Source: Thermococcus thermotolerans
Lineage (GTDB): Archaea; Methanobacteriota_B; Thermococci; Thermococcales; Thermococcaceae
Direction of reading: 5' to 3'
Length of the DNA: 64,000 nt
NCBI RefSeq assembly: GCF_024707485.1
Contig: NZ_CP102602.1
Coordinates: 682,001 to 746,000 of the forward strand
The position numbers were made by a program, and so were the translations under genes. Numbering within the stretch: position 1 is the first letter of the stretch; every line of letters starts with the position of its first letter. The notes under the pieces were generated by a model. It worked only from the letters and a program-made list of their open reading frames with translations. It searched no databases and was not told the origin of the DNA. Shown here one piece after another: positions 1 to 8,866 of the stretch.

Positions 1-909
<909 letters not shown>

Positions 910-1016
910 GAATTTACAAGCTTATGGAGTCTGTGTTAAAGTTGCTCTTTCAATGACCTATTAGGTTCTTTCATGCCCTCTTAAGCACTTCGATGAACAT
1001 CTTTTCGTTGAGGTAA

Positions 1017-1051
1017 AGTTATAAACATTGTCCCGAAGGAAAAGCGGTGAT
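1017..1051 (+). promoter_or_regulatory. Promoter and RBS of the aromatic aminotransferase
   Basis: A TATA-like box (gttataaac, about 1018-1026) lies about 20-25 nt before the GGTGAT ribosome binding site at 1046-1051. GGTGAT followed by four bases and ATG recurs before many genes here (10445, 40482, 63260) and decides the start at 1056 rather than at the in-frame GTG 1047 or ATG 1050. Confidence 0.5.
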
Positions 1052-1055
1052 GCTC

Positions 1056-2225
1056 ATGGCGCTGAGCGACAGGCTGGAACTCGTTAACCCTTCTGAAATT
1101 AGGAAGCTCTTTGACCTCGCTCAGGGTGTTGAAGAGTTAATCTCACTGGGCATCGGTGAGCCTGACTTTGATACTCCCGAGCACATCAAGGAATACGCAA
1201 AAGAGGCCCTCGACAAGGGAATGACGCATTATGGCCCGAATGCTGGACTGATGATGCTCAGGGAAGCCTTGGCGTGGAAGCTCAAGGAGCAGAACGGCAT
1301 CGATGCTGACCCCAAGACTCAAATCATGGTAACCGTTGGCGCTAACCAGGCGTTTCTGATGGGGTTCGCGGCCTTTCTCCGGGAGGGAGAGGAAGTCCTG
1401 ATTCCAAGCCCGATGTTCGTCAGCTACGCCCCGGCGGTTATTCTCGCCGGAGGAAAGCCCGTTGAGGTGCCGACCTACGAGGAGAACGAATTCAGGCTGA
1501 GCGTTGACGACCTCGAAAAGCACGTTAGCGAAAAGACAAGGGCGCTCATCATAAACTCCCCCAACAACCCGACCGGTGCGGTTCTCACCAGGAAGGACCT
1601 CGAGGAGATAGCCGACTTTGCTGTGGAGCACGACCTCATAGTCTTCAGCGATGAAGTTTATGAGCACTTCGTTTATGATGGTGCCAGAAACTACAGCATA
1701 GCCTCCCTCGACGGAATGTTCGAGCGCACCCTCACAATCAACGGCTTTTCCAAGACCTTCGCCATGACCGGCTGGCGCCTCGGGTTTGTCGTAGCTCCGG
1801 AATGGATAATCGAGAGAATGACCCGCTTCCAGATGTACAACTCGACCTGTCCGGTTACCTTCGCACAGTATGCAGCTGCAAAAGCTCTGAAGGACGAGCG
1901 CAGCTGGAAGGCAGTCGAGGAGATGAGGAGGGAGTACGAACGCAGGAGGAACCTCGTTTGGAAGAGACTCAACGAGATGGGACTTCCGACGGTCAAGCCC
2001 AGGGGAGCGTTCTACATCTTCCCGCGCGTGAAGGACACTGGTCTTACCAGCAAGGAGTTCAGCGAGCTGATGCTCCTGGAGGCCAAGGTTGCAGTCGTTC
2101 CGGGCTCGGCGTTCGGAAGTGCCGGAGAGGGCTACATCAGGATAAGCTACGCAACGGCGTATGAACAGCTCGAAGAGGCCATGGACAGGATGGAGAAAGT
2201 GCTGAGGGAGAAGAAGCTCGTTTAA
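1056..2225 (+). CDS. Aromatic aminotransferase, class I PLP enzyme
   Basis: A 389-aa fold-type I aminotransferase starting MALSDRLELV. It matches the length and sequence pattern of the structurally studied Pyrococcus horikoshii aromatic aminotransferase (PH1371) almost throughout. It exchanges amino groups between aromatic amino acids and 2-oxoglutarate using pyridoxal phosphate. Seen directly: the substrate-site segment LGIGEPDFDTP (about 32-42), NSPNNPTGAV (about 167-176), the PLP-binding Lys at about 233 in NGFSKTFAMTGWR, and the carboxylate-binding Arg in YIRISYA near the C-terminus. In Thermococcales such enzymes feed amino-acid fermentation through 2-keto acid ferredoxin oxidoreductases. 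The stop overlaps the convergent phosphoesterase gene by 4 nt. Confidence 0.93.
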   Translation: MALSDRLELVNPSEIRKLFDLAQGVEELISLGIGEPDFDTPEHIKEYAKEALDKGMTHYGPNAGLMMLREALAWKLKEQNGIDADPKTQIMVTVGANQAFLMGFAAFLREGEEVLIPSPMFVSYAPAVILAGGKPVEVPTYEENEFRLSVDDLEKHVSEKTRALIINSPNNPTGAVLTRKDLEEIADFAVEHDLIVFSDEVYEHFVYDGARNYSIASLDGMFERTLTINGFSKTFAMTGWRLGFVVAPEWIIERMTRFQMYNSTCPVTFAQYAAAKALKDERSWKAVEEMRREYERRRNLVWKRLNEMGLPTVKPRGAFYIFPRVKDTGLTSKEFSELMLLEAKVAVVPGSAFGSAGEGYIRISYATAYEQLEEAMDRMEKVLREKKLV

Positions 2226-2866
2226 AGCTTCTTCAGTTCCACCTTTATCTCTTCTTCGAGTTCTATCACGGCGTAATACTTCCTGAAGAGCGGGCCGGGG
2301 TTTACCACGAGGGTTTCTCCGATCCGGTCGATTCCCCTCCCCTCGTGTATGTGGCCGCAGACGACGACCGGGGGAGCTTCCCTCTCGATGAACTCCCTCA
2401 ACGCCCTGCTGCCAACGTGATGACCAAAGTGAACCCGGTCAGCCACCGTCCCATGGGGCGGGACGTGGGAGAGGATTATGTCCCCTTCACGGTAGTTCCG
2501 CTCGAGTATTCTCAGAATCTCGTCCTCCGTCAGCTCCCATATCGTGTGGAATGGCGTGATGTTTGAACCGCCGATTCCAACGATGCCAACTCCACCGACC
2601 TCAACCCGCCTGTTGTGGGCGTTTATCCCGAGTCCGCTCAAAAGTTCCGGAACGTCCCTGCCATCGCAGTTTCCGTGAACGGCAAACACCGGAATATCAA
2701 GCTCCAAAAGGGGTTTGAGAACCTCTACAGCTTTGTCTGCACCGCTGAAATGGGTTAAATCCCCCGCCACAAGGAGTGCATCAAATTCTTCACCCCTTAG
2801 AACCCCTGCAAGCTGTTGGGACCTCTTAGAGTTTTCATGGATGTCCGTTACCGCGACGAACCTCAT
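2222..2866 (-). CDS. Metallophosphoesterase (calcineurin-like, YfcE-type)
   Basis: A 214-aa protein with all metal-binding motifs of the calcineurin-like phosphoesterase fold: DIHEN at residues 8-12, GDLTH near 36, GNCDG near 66, SHVPPHG and GHIHEG in the second half. It should coordinate two divalent metals and hydrolyse phosphodiesters or phosphomonoesters; the small single-domain form resembles YfcE/MJ0936-type phosphodiesterases. It is last in a leftward run with the HtpX protease and AK6-like kinase, 14 nt after the HtpX stop. A GGGGGTG ribosome site precedes the ATG at 2866. The natural substrate is unknown. Confidence 0.88.
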   Translation of the reverse strand: MRFVAVTDIHENSKRSQQLAGVLRGEEFDALLVAGDLTHFSGADKAVEVLKPLLELDIPVFAVHGNCDGRDVPELLSGLGINAHNRRVEVGGVGIVGIGGSNITPFHTIWELTEDEILRILERNYREGDIILSHVPPHGTVADRVHFGHHVGSRALREFIEREAPPVVVCGHIHEGRGIDRIGETLVVNPGPLFRKYYAVIELEEEIKVELKKL

Positions 2867-2880
2867 GGAACCACACCCCC

Positions 2881-3741
2881 TCAGGTGAAGACTCCCATTT
2901 CCTCGGCCATCTTCAAAAGCCTCTCAGCCCTCTCGTCTGTGGGGGGATGTGTAGAGACCATGCGGGCCAGATTTCCCCTAAACGGGTTCACGATGAAAAG
3001 TCCGGACGTTGCCAGATTGCCTCCCTTCATCGGGCGGAAAGATATTGCCTTGTCGAGTTTCAGCAGGGCGCTGGCGAGAGCGAGGGGTTTGCCGCTTATC
3101 CTGGCACCGTGCTCGTCGGCCAGATACTCCCTAGAGGGACTCAGACCTATGTGCAGAAAGCCTCCAGCTACAGGGGCAAGTATCCCAATCAGAAAACCGT
3201 TGTTCGGGTCTTCTCCCTTTCCTCCCTGGAACGCAAAGCTGAACAGCCTGCCAAGGACATAGGCAACACTGAGTATGAAACCTGATATCATGGAAACAAC
3301 GGTCTGAATTGCGATATCCCCGTTCATTATATGGGCTATCTCATGGGCAAGAACTCCCTCTATTTCCTCAGAATCAAGGGCCCTGAGCAGTCCATATGTG
3401 AGAACTATGGTCGTGCTTCCGGAACCTCTGCCCGTTGAGAACAGATTGGGTGTGCCAATTGGGGCTAGGGCCAGTCTGGGAACAGGAACCCCCGCACTGG
3501 ACGAAAGCTTTCTCAGGACAGCGTAGAGGTATGGATAATCGCTCTCGGCAACAGGTCTAGCCCGATACCATTTCATTAAAAATCTGTCACCATACCAGTA
3601 AATTAGCCAGTCGGCGATTATAATGAGAAAAAGCACAGCAATTAGACCGGAGATACCCCCGAGAAGGTACCCCAGTATTGCGGGGACAAGAGCTGCGAGA
3701 AGTATCACAAGCACCAGTCTGAGCCATTTAATGGCTCCCAT
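2881..3741 (-). CDS. htpX: HtpX-like membrane zinc protease (M48)
   Basis: A 286-aa integral membrane metalloprotease. Two N-terminal membrane helices (about 8-28 and 30-50) are followed by a catalytic domain with the zinc motif HEIAH at about 133-137 and the third ligand Glu in SREYLADEHGA near 205, with further hydrophobic helices between. HtpX proteins degrade misfolded membrane proteins. The active site is intact and the length is normal for the family. The gene starts 2 nt after the AK6-like kinase stop, with its GGGGGTGA ribosome site inside that gene's end, so the two are co-transcribed. Confidence 0.9.
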   Translation of the reverse strand: MGAIKWLRLVLVILLAALVPAILGYLLGGISGLIAVLFLIIIADWLIYWYGDRFLMKWYRARPVAESDYPYLYAVLRKLSSSAGVPVPRLALAPIGTPNLFSTGRGSGSTTIVLTYGLLRALDSEEIEGVLAHEIAHIMNGDIAIQTVVSMISGFILSVAYVLGRLFSFAFQGGKGEDPNNGFLIGILAPVAGGFLHIGLSPSREYLADEHGARISGKPLALASALLKLDKAISFRPMKGGNLATSGLFIVNPFRGNLARMVSTHPPTDERAERLLKMAEEMGVFT

Positions 3742-3743
3742 AT

Positions 3744-4286
3744 TTAATCACCCCCGAGCATTAGGTACTGGAGGACATCATCGTATGCTCCGGTCCAGTC
3801 GACAATCCCGACTCTTTTTTTCATTCCCTTCTCAAGAAGTCCCAGGATCTCGTTAACTATCTCCTCGGGAGTTTTACCGGTGGTGTCAACCTCCAAGACA
3901 TTCTCATTCTCCTCCAGTGCCTCAACGAGAATTACATCTATGAGCTCAGCTTCAACGTTTTCAGCGAGCTTTTGACGGGAGTACCTCCGGGATTTGAGTC
4001 TTTCAGCCACTACTTTCGGATGGAGGCGGAGAACCACGACAACATCGGCCGGGACGAGATGACTGAGATGACCATCAATGACAACGTTCTTACCGGAGAA
4101 CTCGGCCCTGACTTCACGGGCCAGTGCATCTACGTCTATCTCAATCTCCTCCCCAACAGGCTCGCCTATGCCCTTCATGAGGGCAAAATCCTTCACACTC
4201 ACGTATTCGTAACCGAGCCTCTCACTTAGGAGCTTTGAAACGGTGGTTTTACCGACTCCGGGAGTACCACTCACGGCGATTATCAT
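3744..4286 (-). CDS. AK6/Fap7-type adenylate kinase family protein
   Basis: A 180-aa P-loop kinase with Walker [10 protein letters not shown] (about 7-15), [12 protein letters not shown] (about 70-81) and the divergent lid region of the AK6/Fap7 subfamily ([19 protein letters not shown]). Eukaryotic Fap7 is needed for late small-subunit maturation with uS11, and archaeal homologues bind the same ribosomal protein; annotation as nucleotide kinase alone may be incomplete. It is the first gene of a leftward run. On the reverse strand a TATA-like box (gcatataaac, about 4326-4336) and GGGGGT site precede the ATG. Confidence 0.82.
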   Translation of the reverse strand: MIIAVSGTPGVGKTTVSKLLSERLGYEYVSVKDFALMKGIGEPVGEEIEIDVDALAREVRAEFSGKNVVIDGHLSHLVPADVVVVLRLHPKVVAERLKSRRYSRQKLAENVEAELIDVILVEALEENENVLEVDTTGKTPEEIVNEILGLLEKGMKKRVGIVDWTGAYDDVLQYLMLGGD

Positions 4287-4381
4287 CGATTTACCCCCGA
4301 GAACTCACCTTATTTTGTTGCCTGGAGTTTATATGCTTGTTCCTCGTTAATCGTCGAATGCATATGTAGCATTTGGCGAAA

Positions 4382-4391
4382 ACCTTTTAAG
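4382..4391 (+). promoter_or_regulatory. TATA box of the 71-aa coiled-coil gene
   Basis: An archaeal promoter element (cgaaaa then ccttttaagg) lies about 35-45 nt before the ATG at 4426, with a GGTGG ribosome site between. The predicted start of transcription is near 4411. It is arranged divergently from the AK6 kinase promoter in the same gap. Confidence 0.5.
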
Positions 4392-4425
4392 GACTATAGT
4401 TTCTATATAGACCCGGTGGTTCGTC

Positions 4426-4641
4426 ATGGAGAGGCTCAAATTACTCCAGAAGAGGCTGCATGTTGTTAAGAAGCAGAAGGAGCTCCTCATGCTTGAGGAG
4501 GCAAAGCTCATAAGGGTCGCCCGCCAGAAAAAGGCCTCCATGAGGGAGCTTGCAAAGGTGAAAAAGGAGAAGATTGCATTAATGGCAGAGGAAGCAAAGC
4601 TCGTAAGGGTTCTCAAACAGAACGGCTACCCCGCCATTTGA
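4426..4641 (+). CDS. Small charged coiled-coil protein, unknown function
   Basis: A 71-aa protein that is almost entirely predicted helix. It has two similar halves: KKQKELLMLEEAKLIRVARQ and KKEKIALMAEEAKLVRVLKQ, an internal duplication of about 37 residues. The heptad-like pattern with alternating Lys/Glu suggests a helical hairpin or coiled coil. No cysteine, signal peptide or membrane segment is present. It stands alone with its own promoter between divergent and convergent neighbours. I do not recognise a named family. Confidence 0.7.
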   Translation: MERLKLLQKRLHVVKKQKELLMLEEAKLIRVARQKKASMRELAKVKKEKIALMAEEAKLVRVLKQNGYPAI

Positions 4642-4686
4642 TCCTTCCACAATTTTGGCCCACATAGGATAAAAGAAGGAGCAAGC

Positions 4687-5904
4687 TCAGAAGACGCTGA
4701 GCTTGTCATCGAGTATCATCTTCTGGATCTTGGTTATGTCGGCGAGCCATGCGTCCGCTATCTCGTAGGCCGGCTTCTGTATGGTCTCAATGCTGTAGCC
4801 CTTCTTCGGAATGACTTGGACGCTGGCAACAAGCGGCTCGTCGATGGGCTTGCCTATCTGGCTGAGTATCCTGACGTAGACCTCTTCCACTCCTTCAATC
4901 TGCTCTGCAATGTCGTTGGCGATGAGCATCGAGAGGAGGTTGTATATCTTTCCGACGTGGCTGACAGGGTTCTTACCGGCGGCCGCCTCCATGCTCATGT
5001 GCCTGTTCGGGGTGATGAGCCCGTTGACGCGGTTGCCCCTTCCAACGGAACCGTCATCGCCGGCCTCGGCGCTGGTTCCGGTGACGGTTATGTAGTAGAT
5101 ACCCCTCTCCGGGTCGTCGGCGGTGTTGACGTAGATGTTGACCTTCCTCTCGGTGTGCTGCTCGGCAACTCCCCTAGCCGCCTCGTAGATAGCCTCCTTA
5201 ACGGCCATGTAGTCGTCAGGGGTCTGAACCTCGCTGTCAACTATGGCGGCGGCGATGGTAACCTCTATCTCGTCGCCCTTCCTGAGGCCCATGACCTTGA
5301 TGTCCTCACCGACGGCGGGGTGCTTCCTCTTGAACTCGTCGCTGTTGAGCAGTCTCTCGGTCTCAAGGACTATCCTCTCAGTCTCGCTGAGGGGGGCGTA
5401 GCCAACTCCAAAGGAGGTGTCGTTGGCGAGCGGAATCGGGTTCTCCTTGGCCTTGTTAAAGACACCAACGAGGTCAACGCTTCCCTGGCCGATGCGGGAG
5501 TCGATGACGACGTGGTTCTCAAGGTCAAGGTGCCTGACGGCCTTCCTGAGGTACTCGCGTGCTGCTTTGATTGCAACCTCATGAACTGGGAAGAGCTCGC
5601 GGTCAACTATCTCAACCGCCCTACCCGAGAGAAGTATGTAAATCGGCTTGATGACCTCACCGCCGCCGAAGCGCGGGTAGGCCTTACCGCCGACGACCTC
5701 GACCTGGTCGGTGTTGTGGTGCAGGATTATGCCGTATCTCTTTATGTACTCCCTGCTCAGGGCCCTGCTGACGGCCTCGGCTATACCATCTGCAATGCTG
5801 TCCGGGTGCCCGATACCTTTCCTCTCAACGAGCTCAACCTTCTGCATCTCGACAGGAGTCCTTACGAGCTCCTCAACCACTATGTTCCTAACCTTCTCAG
5901 CCAT
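4687..5904 (-). CDS. mat: S-adenosylmethionine synthetase, archaeal type
   Basis: A 405-aa archaeal-type methionine adenosyltransferase, the normal length for this divergent family. It makes S-adenosylmethionine from ATP and methionine for RNA, protein and lipid methylation and polyamine synthesis. Characteristic segments are [20 protein letters not shown] near the N-terminus, [13 protein letters not shown], a glycine-rich region with [20 protein letters not shown] and a C-terminal VQVIPKKGY. The start at 5904 is chosen because GGGGTGA precedes it by six bases; the longer frame to 5931 has no ribosome site. Confidence 0.94.
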   Translation of the reverse strand: MAEKVRNIVVEELVRTPVEMQKVELVERKGIGHPDSIADGIAEAVSRALSREYIKRYGIILHHNTDQVEVVGGKAYPRFGGGEVIKPIYILLSGRAVEIVDRELFPVHEVAIKAAREYLRKAVRHLDLENHVVIDSRIGQGSVDLVGVFNKAKENPIPLANDTSFGVGYAPLSETERIVLETERLLNSDEFKRKHPAVGEDIKVMGLRKGDEIEVTIAAAIVDSEVQTPDDYMAVKEAIYEAARGVAEQHTERKVNIYVNTADDPERGIYYITVTGTSAEAGDDGSVGRGNRVNGLITPNRHMSMEAAAGKNPVSHVGKIYNLLSMLIANDIAEQIEGVEEVYVRILSQIGKPIDEPLVASVQVIPKKGYSIETIQKPAYEIADAWLADITKIQKMILDDKLSVF

Positions 5905-5947
5905 GATCGTCACCCCTTTTCTGATTTGCATGGACGGGTCTGTTCAT

Positions 5948-5962
5948 CTACTTATATAATTT
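5948..5962 (-). promoter_or_regulatory. Promoter of the SAM synthetase gene
   Basis: Read on the reverse strand, attatataag (5960-5951) is a near-perfect archaeal TATA box, with an A-rich BRE-like stretch just upstream. Its centre is about 50 nt before the ATG at 5904, placing transcription start near 5930 and leaving a short leader holding the GGGGTGA site. Confidence 0.6.
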
Positions 5963-6057
5963 TCGGCATGAATTTGAAACGTCAATATTCCTGGTAGTTA
6001 TTAAATTCGAAATCCTTAAAATTTCCTCCGAAAATCTTCCATGACGGAAGCATCCGA

Positions 6058-6202
6058 CGACGCCCGGTGGCCCGGGCCCGGGAGCCGGCTTAAGGCCAGC
6101 TGTGAGCGGGTGCGACGATGCCGGGCGGACAGGGCCCGCCCTCCGGACTGCCTGAGGATGGCGGTGCCTTCGATGATGGCGGGGGATCGGCCGGGCCCAC
6201 AC
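6058..6202 (+). ncRNA. Double-hairpin H/ACA guide RNA (candidate)
   Basis: A very GC-rich island in an otherwise AT-rich gap. Hairpin 1 is closed by CGCCCGG (6061-6067) with CCGGGCG (6121-6127) and followed by ACA at 6129-6131. Hairpin 2 is closed by GGGCCCG (6132-6138) with CGGGCCC (6192-6198) and followed by ACA at 6199-6201, then a T-run. Inside hairpin 1 an upper stem (CCCG 6077-6080 with CGGG 6107-6110) carries a kink-turn-like GGA/TGTGA element; hairpin 2 has CTGCC (6148-6152) with GGCGG (6178-6182) below a TGA/TGA element. Two hairpins each ending in ACA with L7Ae-type kink-turns define archaeal pseudouridylation guides. The spacing from upper stem to ACA, about 16-17 nt, fits. I cannot name the orthologue. 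Confidence 0.78.
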
Positions 6203-6239
6203 TTTTTAAGCTTTCAGCACAACTTTTCTCGGTGGGAGC

Positions 6240-6863
6240 ATGGGATTGAATGAAATTATACGTGAAATACGTGAGGTTCTCGACGAAAAGGACGCGCTTA
6301 GGGAAGAGGCGCTGAGGCTCACCCGCGAAATTGTAAGACTCAGTGGGGACGCCATAAAGGCCCTTCACAGGGGCGAGATGGGGAAAGCGGAGGAAAGACT
6401 GAAACTGGCCCGTGGAAAGGTGGAGGAGCTCAGGGAAAAGCTCAGGGGGCACCCTGACCTATACCACAGCGGTTACGTCCAGAACGCCCACCAGGAGTTC
6501 GTGGAGGCGACCCTGTTCCTTGCGTATAGAACGGGAAGAAAGTTCCCATCGCCCCGGGAACTCGGAGTACCCCACGCCGATTATGCACTCGGGATAGGGG
6601 ACTTTATAGGTGAGCTGAGAAGGCACTTTCTTCTCCTGCTGCTCGACGGAAACCTGGAGGAAGCTGAGAAGACCTACCGCTTCATGGAGGAGGTCTATGA
6701 AGATCTCATGGCCCTTGAGTATCCCAAGGGACTTGTCAACGTGCGTCAGAAGCAGGATCAGGCAAGACACATACTGGAGAGAACCCTTGAAGACCTGACG
6801 AGGGCAAAGCTGAGCAGAACGCTGGAGGAGAAGCTTGAGGCAGTGGCAAATGATAGCAAATAA
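6240..6863 (+). CDS. Translin-family nucleic-acid-binding protein
   Basis: A 207-aa all-helical protein. The pattern of an N-terminal coiled coil, YVQNAHQEFVEATLFLAYRTG in the middle, HADYALGIGDFIGELRR and LDGNLEEAEKTYRFMEEVYEDL fits the archaeal branch of the translin family (COG2178). Eukaryotic translin and its partner TRAX form octameric RNA-processing complexes; TRAX carries the catalytic acidic residues, and archaeal family members have been reported to form similar barrels. The ATG at 6240 follows GGTGGGA. Endonuclease V starts 28 nt downstream and the genes after it overlap, suggesting an operon of nucleic-acid functions. Confidence 0.82.
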   Translation: MGLNEIIREIREVLDEKDALREEALRLTREIVRLSGDAIKALHRGEMGKAEERLKLARGKVEELREKLRGHPDLYHSGYVQNAHQEFVEATLFLAYRTGRKFPSPRELGVPHADYALGIGDFIGELRRHFLLLLLDGNLEEAEKTYRFMEEVYEDLMALEYPKGLVNVRQKQDQARHILERTLEDLTRAKLSRTLEEKLEAVANDSK

Positions 6864-6873
6864 TTACCCAATT

Positions 6874-6893
6874 ACATAATTAGGTGATTATGT
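6874..6893 (+). repeat. Inverted repeat enclosing the endonuclease V ribosome site
   Basis: ACATAAT (6874-6880) and ATTATGT (6887-6893) are perfect inverted repeats separated by six bases. The loop holds most of the ribosome binding site and the right arm enters the GTG start codon at 6892. It could be an mRNA hairpin limiting endonuclease V translation or a protein-binding palindrome; the AT-rich stem would be weak at growth temperature. Confidence 0.35.
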
Positions 6894-7464
6894 GATTAAT
6901 GAAATGGATAAAAAGCTCGGGAAAATTGGAGAGCTCCAGCGGAAGCTTGCCCGGAGGATAGTGGAGAGACCGGTTGAGGTGGATAGCGTAAGAACCGTCG
7001 GGGCAGTCGATGTTTCTTACGGCAATACTGTCAGAGCGGCCTTTGTCCTCTGCTCCTTTCCGGACTGCAGAATCCTGAAAACCAGGGTAATCGAGACGGA
7101 GGTTGCCTTTCCCTACATCTCAACATTCTTTTTCCTCAGGGAGACGCGGCCGGTTCTCCTCGCGGTGAGGGGAGAGAAGTTCGATGTACTGCTTGTGGAG
7201 GGGCACGGGAGAGCGCATCCCCGGGGCTACGGCCTCGCTTCCCACATCGGCCTGTTGCTCGGAAAACCAACGATTGGCGTCGCCAAGAAGCCCCTGAAGG
7301 GAGTCGCGGAGGGGCAATTCATAAAGGTGGGAAAAGCTTATGTAAGCGTCGGGCATTTAATCGATTTAGAGTCTGCGGTGAGAATCGTCGCGTCTTTGCT
7401 TGAGGACGGCTATCCCATGCCGTTGAAGCTCGCTGACAGGCTGTCAAAGAGGGGAATGCTATGA
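6892..7464 (+). CDS. nfi: Endonuclease V
   Basis: A 190-aa endonuclease V, which nicks DNA (or inosine-containing RNA) one base 3' of hypoxanthine. Motifs: GAVDVSY with catalytic Asp at about 40, [12 protein letters not shown] with the wedge residues and Glu at about 84, and [20 protein letters not shown]. The third metal-ligand position, Asp110 in the Thermotoga enzyme, reads Glu here (LLVEGHG), a conservative change. The start is GTG 6892 with TAGGTGAT just before it; ATG 6904 is an alternative with poorer spacing. The stop overlaps the riboflavin kinase start (ATGA), so they are co-translated. Confidence 0.88.
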   Translation: MINEMDKKLGKIGELQRKLARRIVERPVEVDSVRTVGAVDVSYGNTVRAAFVLCSFPDCRILKTRVIETEVAFPYISTFFFLRETRPVLLAVRGEKFDVLLVEGHGRAHPRGYGLASHIGLLLGKPTIGVAKKPLKGVAEGQFIKVGKAYVSVGHLIDLESAVRIVASLLEDGYPMPLKLADRLSKRGML

Positions 7465-8099
7465 AAAGAATTCAAATGCTTATACTGCTCGCCCGGAAAG
7501 GCGCGCTTGGCAAGAAGATAAAGATAACCCTGAGAGAGCTCGCCAACGAGCTGGGAATCTCCCCACAGTCGGTTCTCCGGCTCCTTGAAGAGATGGAAGA
7601 GGAGGGGCTAATAGAAAAGGACGTGCTCGGGAGAAAGACCTACGTTGAAATAAGTACCGAAGGACTGGCATTTCTAGAAAGCCTCTGCGATGCCATCTCC
7701 GAGGCCCTCTACAACGGCATAATAATCGGTGAGGTCATATCCGGAATCGGAGAGGGGGCATACTACGTCAGACAGTATTCTCACCTGATAAGGGAGTATC
7801 TTGGCTTCGATCCGTATCCTGGAACATTAAACATCCGTGTGCTGTTTCCAAAGACTGTCTTTGATGCGTTCTGTGGCGTTAGGCCTGTAATTCTGCCCGG
7901 ATTCTCAAAGGAGGGGCGGACATTTGGCGATGTTAAAGCCTACCGCGTCCAGATAGGTGATGTTGAGGGAGCAATAGTCATACCCTCCCGAACAGTTCAC
8001 CCACCGAAAATAGCTGAGATAGTTGCCCCTGTGTACCTCAGGGAGAAGCTGGGGCTCAAGGACGGGAGCAGAGTAACCGTTAAGGTTGTGAGAGGATGA
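7461..8099 (+). CDS. ribK: HTH-riboflavin kinase fusion (CTP-dependent)
   Basis: A 212-aa two-domain protein. Residues 1-70 form a winged-helix DNA-binding domain ([23 protein letters not shown]). Residues about 80-212 are the archaeal CTP-dependent riboflavin kinase, seen as [26 protein letters not shown] and [19 protein letters not shown]. The enzyme makes FMN from riboflavin using CTP rather than ATP. Fusion to a helix-turn-helix is known in many euryarchaea and suggests flavin-sensing autoregulation, comparable to RbkR regulators. It overlaps endonuclease V and the next membrane protein gene by 4 nt each. Confidence 0.92.
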   Translation: MKRIQMLILLARKGALGKKIKITLRELANELGISPQSVLRLLEEMEEEGLIEKDVLGRKTYVEISTEGLAFLESLCDAISEALYNGIIIGEVISGIGEGAYYVRQYSHLIREYLGFDPYPGTLNIRVLFPKTVFDAFCGVRPVILPGFSKEGRTFGDVKAYRVQIGDVEGAIVIPSRTVHPPKIAEIVAPVYLREKLGLKDGSRVTVKVVRG

Positions 8100-8614
8100 A
8101 CTGGCGTTCGGTACTTACCTGGGCCGGCATCGGTGCCTTCATAGGATTCGCCATAGCCGTCGGGATGTACTCTCCGATGAAGAACGAGAACTTTGTGTAT
8201 TTAATATACATAGGAATGCTGGCTGGAGCGCTTTTGGGGATGAGGTATCCAACGGACACACGGGCATCTGCATACGCCTTCCCCCTGGGATTTGCGGCAA
8301 CGACCCTTCTCGCGGGCCTCTGGATGGTCAAGGCGGTTGGCTCCAGCGATGTGTACGCGTTCCTTGCCGTTGTCGTGGCGGTCATGATACTCATTGGCGC
8401 CAACGGCTTTCTCGACATGTTTCTGGTGCCGCTAACGTACTTTGGAGGCTTTACGGTCGCAATGCTGACGTTCAAGGGCTACCAACCCCTGCAGGGCTCG
8501 GAAGGTGCAGTCGTCGGCCTCTTCACTGTGGGTGTCATGGGGGCAATACTGGCCTTTTTCGGGGTCTTTGGGAGATGGGCGTTCACCATGGCCAAAAACA
8601 TCCCGAGGAGGTAA
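8096..8614 (+). CDS. Conserved multi-pass membrane protein, unknown function
   Basis: A 172-aa protein with about five or six hydrophobic helices covering most of its length (about 5-25, 35-50, 60-80, 87-105, 110-125 and 140-165) and short polar loops; the C-terminus ends in basic residues (NIPRR), so that end is probably cytoplasmic. There are no catalytic motifs. It starts within the riboflavin kinase stop codon (ATGA), which ties it to that operon; a role in flavin precursor transport can be imagined, but nothing in the sequence proves it. Confidence 0.75.
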   Translation: MNWRSVLTWAGIGAFIGFAIAVGMYSPMKNENFVYLIYIGMLAGALLGMRYPTDTRASAYAFPLGFAATTLLAGLWMVKAVGSSDVYAFLAVVVAVMILIGANGFLDMFLVPLTYFGGFTVAMLTFKGYQPLQGSEGAVVGLFTVGVMGAILAFFGVFGRWAFTMAKNIPRR

Positions 8615-8655
8615 CGTTTAAATATGTCCACCAACAACCTAGTCCGGTGATTAAA

Positions 8656-8865
8656 ATGGTGATGCGTCTCTCAAGGCTCTATGGGAAGCAGATATACAAC
8701 ACCAAGGGTTATTACATCGGCTACGTCGATGAGATTCTAATCGAAATAGACAGAGGGCGGGCAAGGGTACTCGCTTTGGGCCTCCCCGGGGAGAAGGTAG
8801 GTGTCCCCTACGACAGGGTTACCGCGATAGGAGACATAATACTGGTGAAAGCAAAGGAGGAGTGA
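8656..8865 (+). CDS. PRC-barrel domain protein
   Basis: A 69-aa protein made of a single PRC-barrel: LYGKQIYNTKGYYIGYVDEILIEIDRGRARVL, then VGVPYDRVTAIGDIILVK. In archaea such stand-alone domains include relatives of CdpB, the adaptor linking FtsZ2 and SepF in cell division, and RNA-maturation-like barrels. The start ATG 8656 follows CCGGTGAT; the longer frame into the upstream gene is rejected. A TATA-like box (gtttaaatatg, about 8614-8624) gives it its own promoter. It ends 1 nt before the convergent DHH gene. Confidence 0.82.
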   Translation: MVMRLSRLYGKQIYNTKGYYIGYVDEILIEIDRGRARVLALGLPGEKVGVPYDRVTAIGDIILVKAKEE

Positions 8866-8866
8866 G

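Noticed and set aside
4816-5997. A 393-codon forward frame opposite the SAM synthetase gene
   Set aside because: It is the antisense shadow of a well-conserved gene with GC-rich third positions; it has no ribosome site and no recognisable domain.
6041-6253. Short frames across the GC-rich island at 6058-6202
   Set aside because: The island folds as two ACA-terminated hairpins; the translated frames are low-quality and overlap the next gene's ribosome site.
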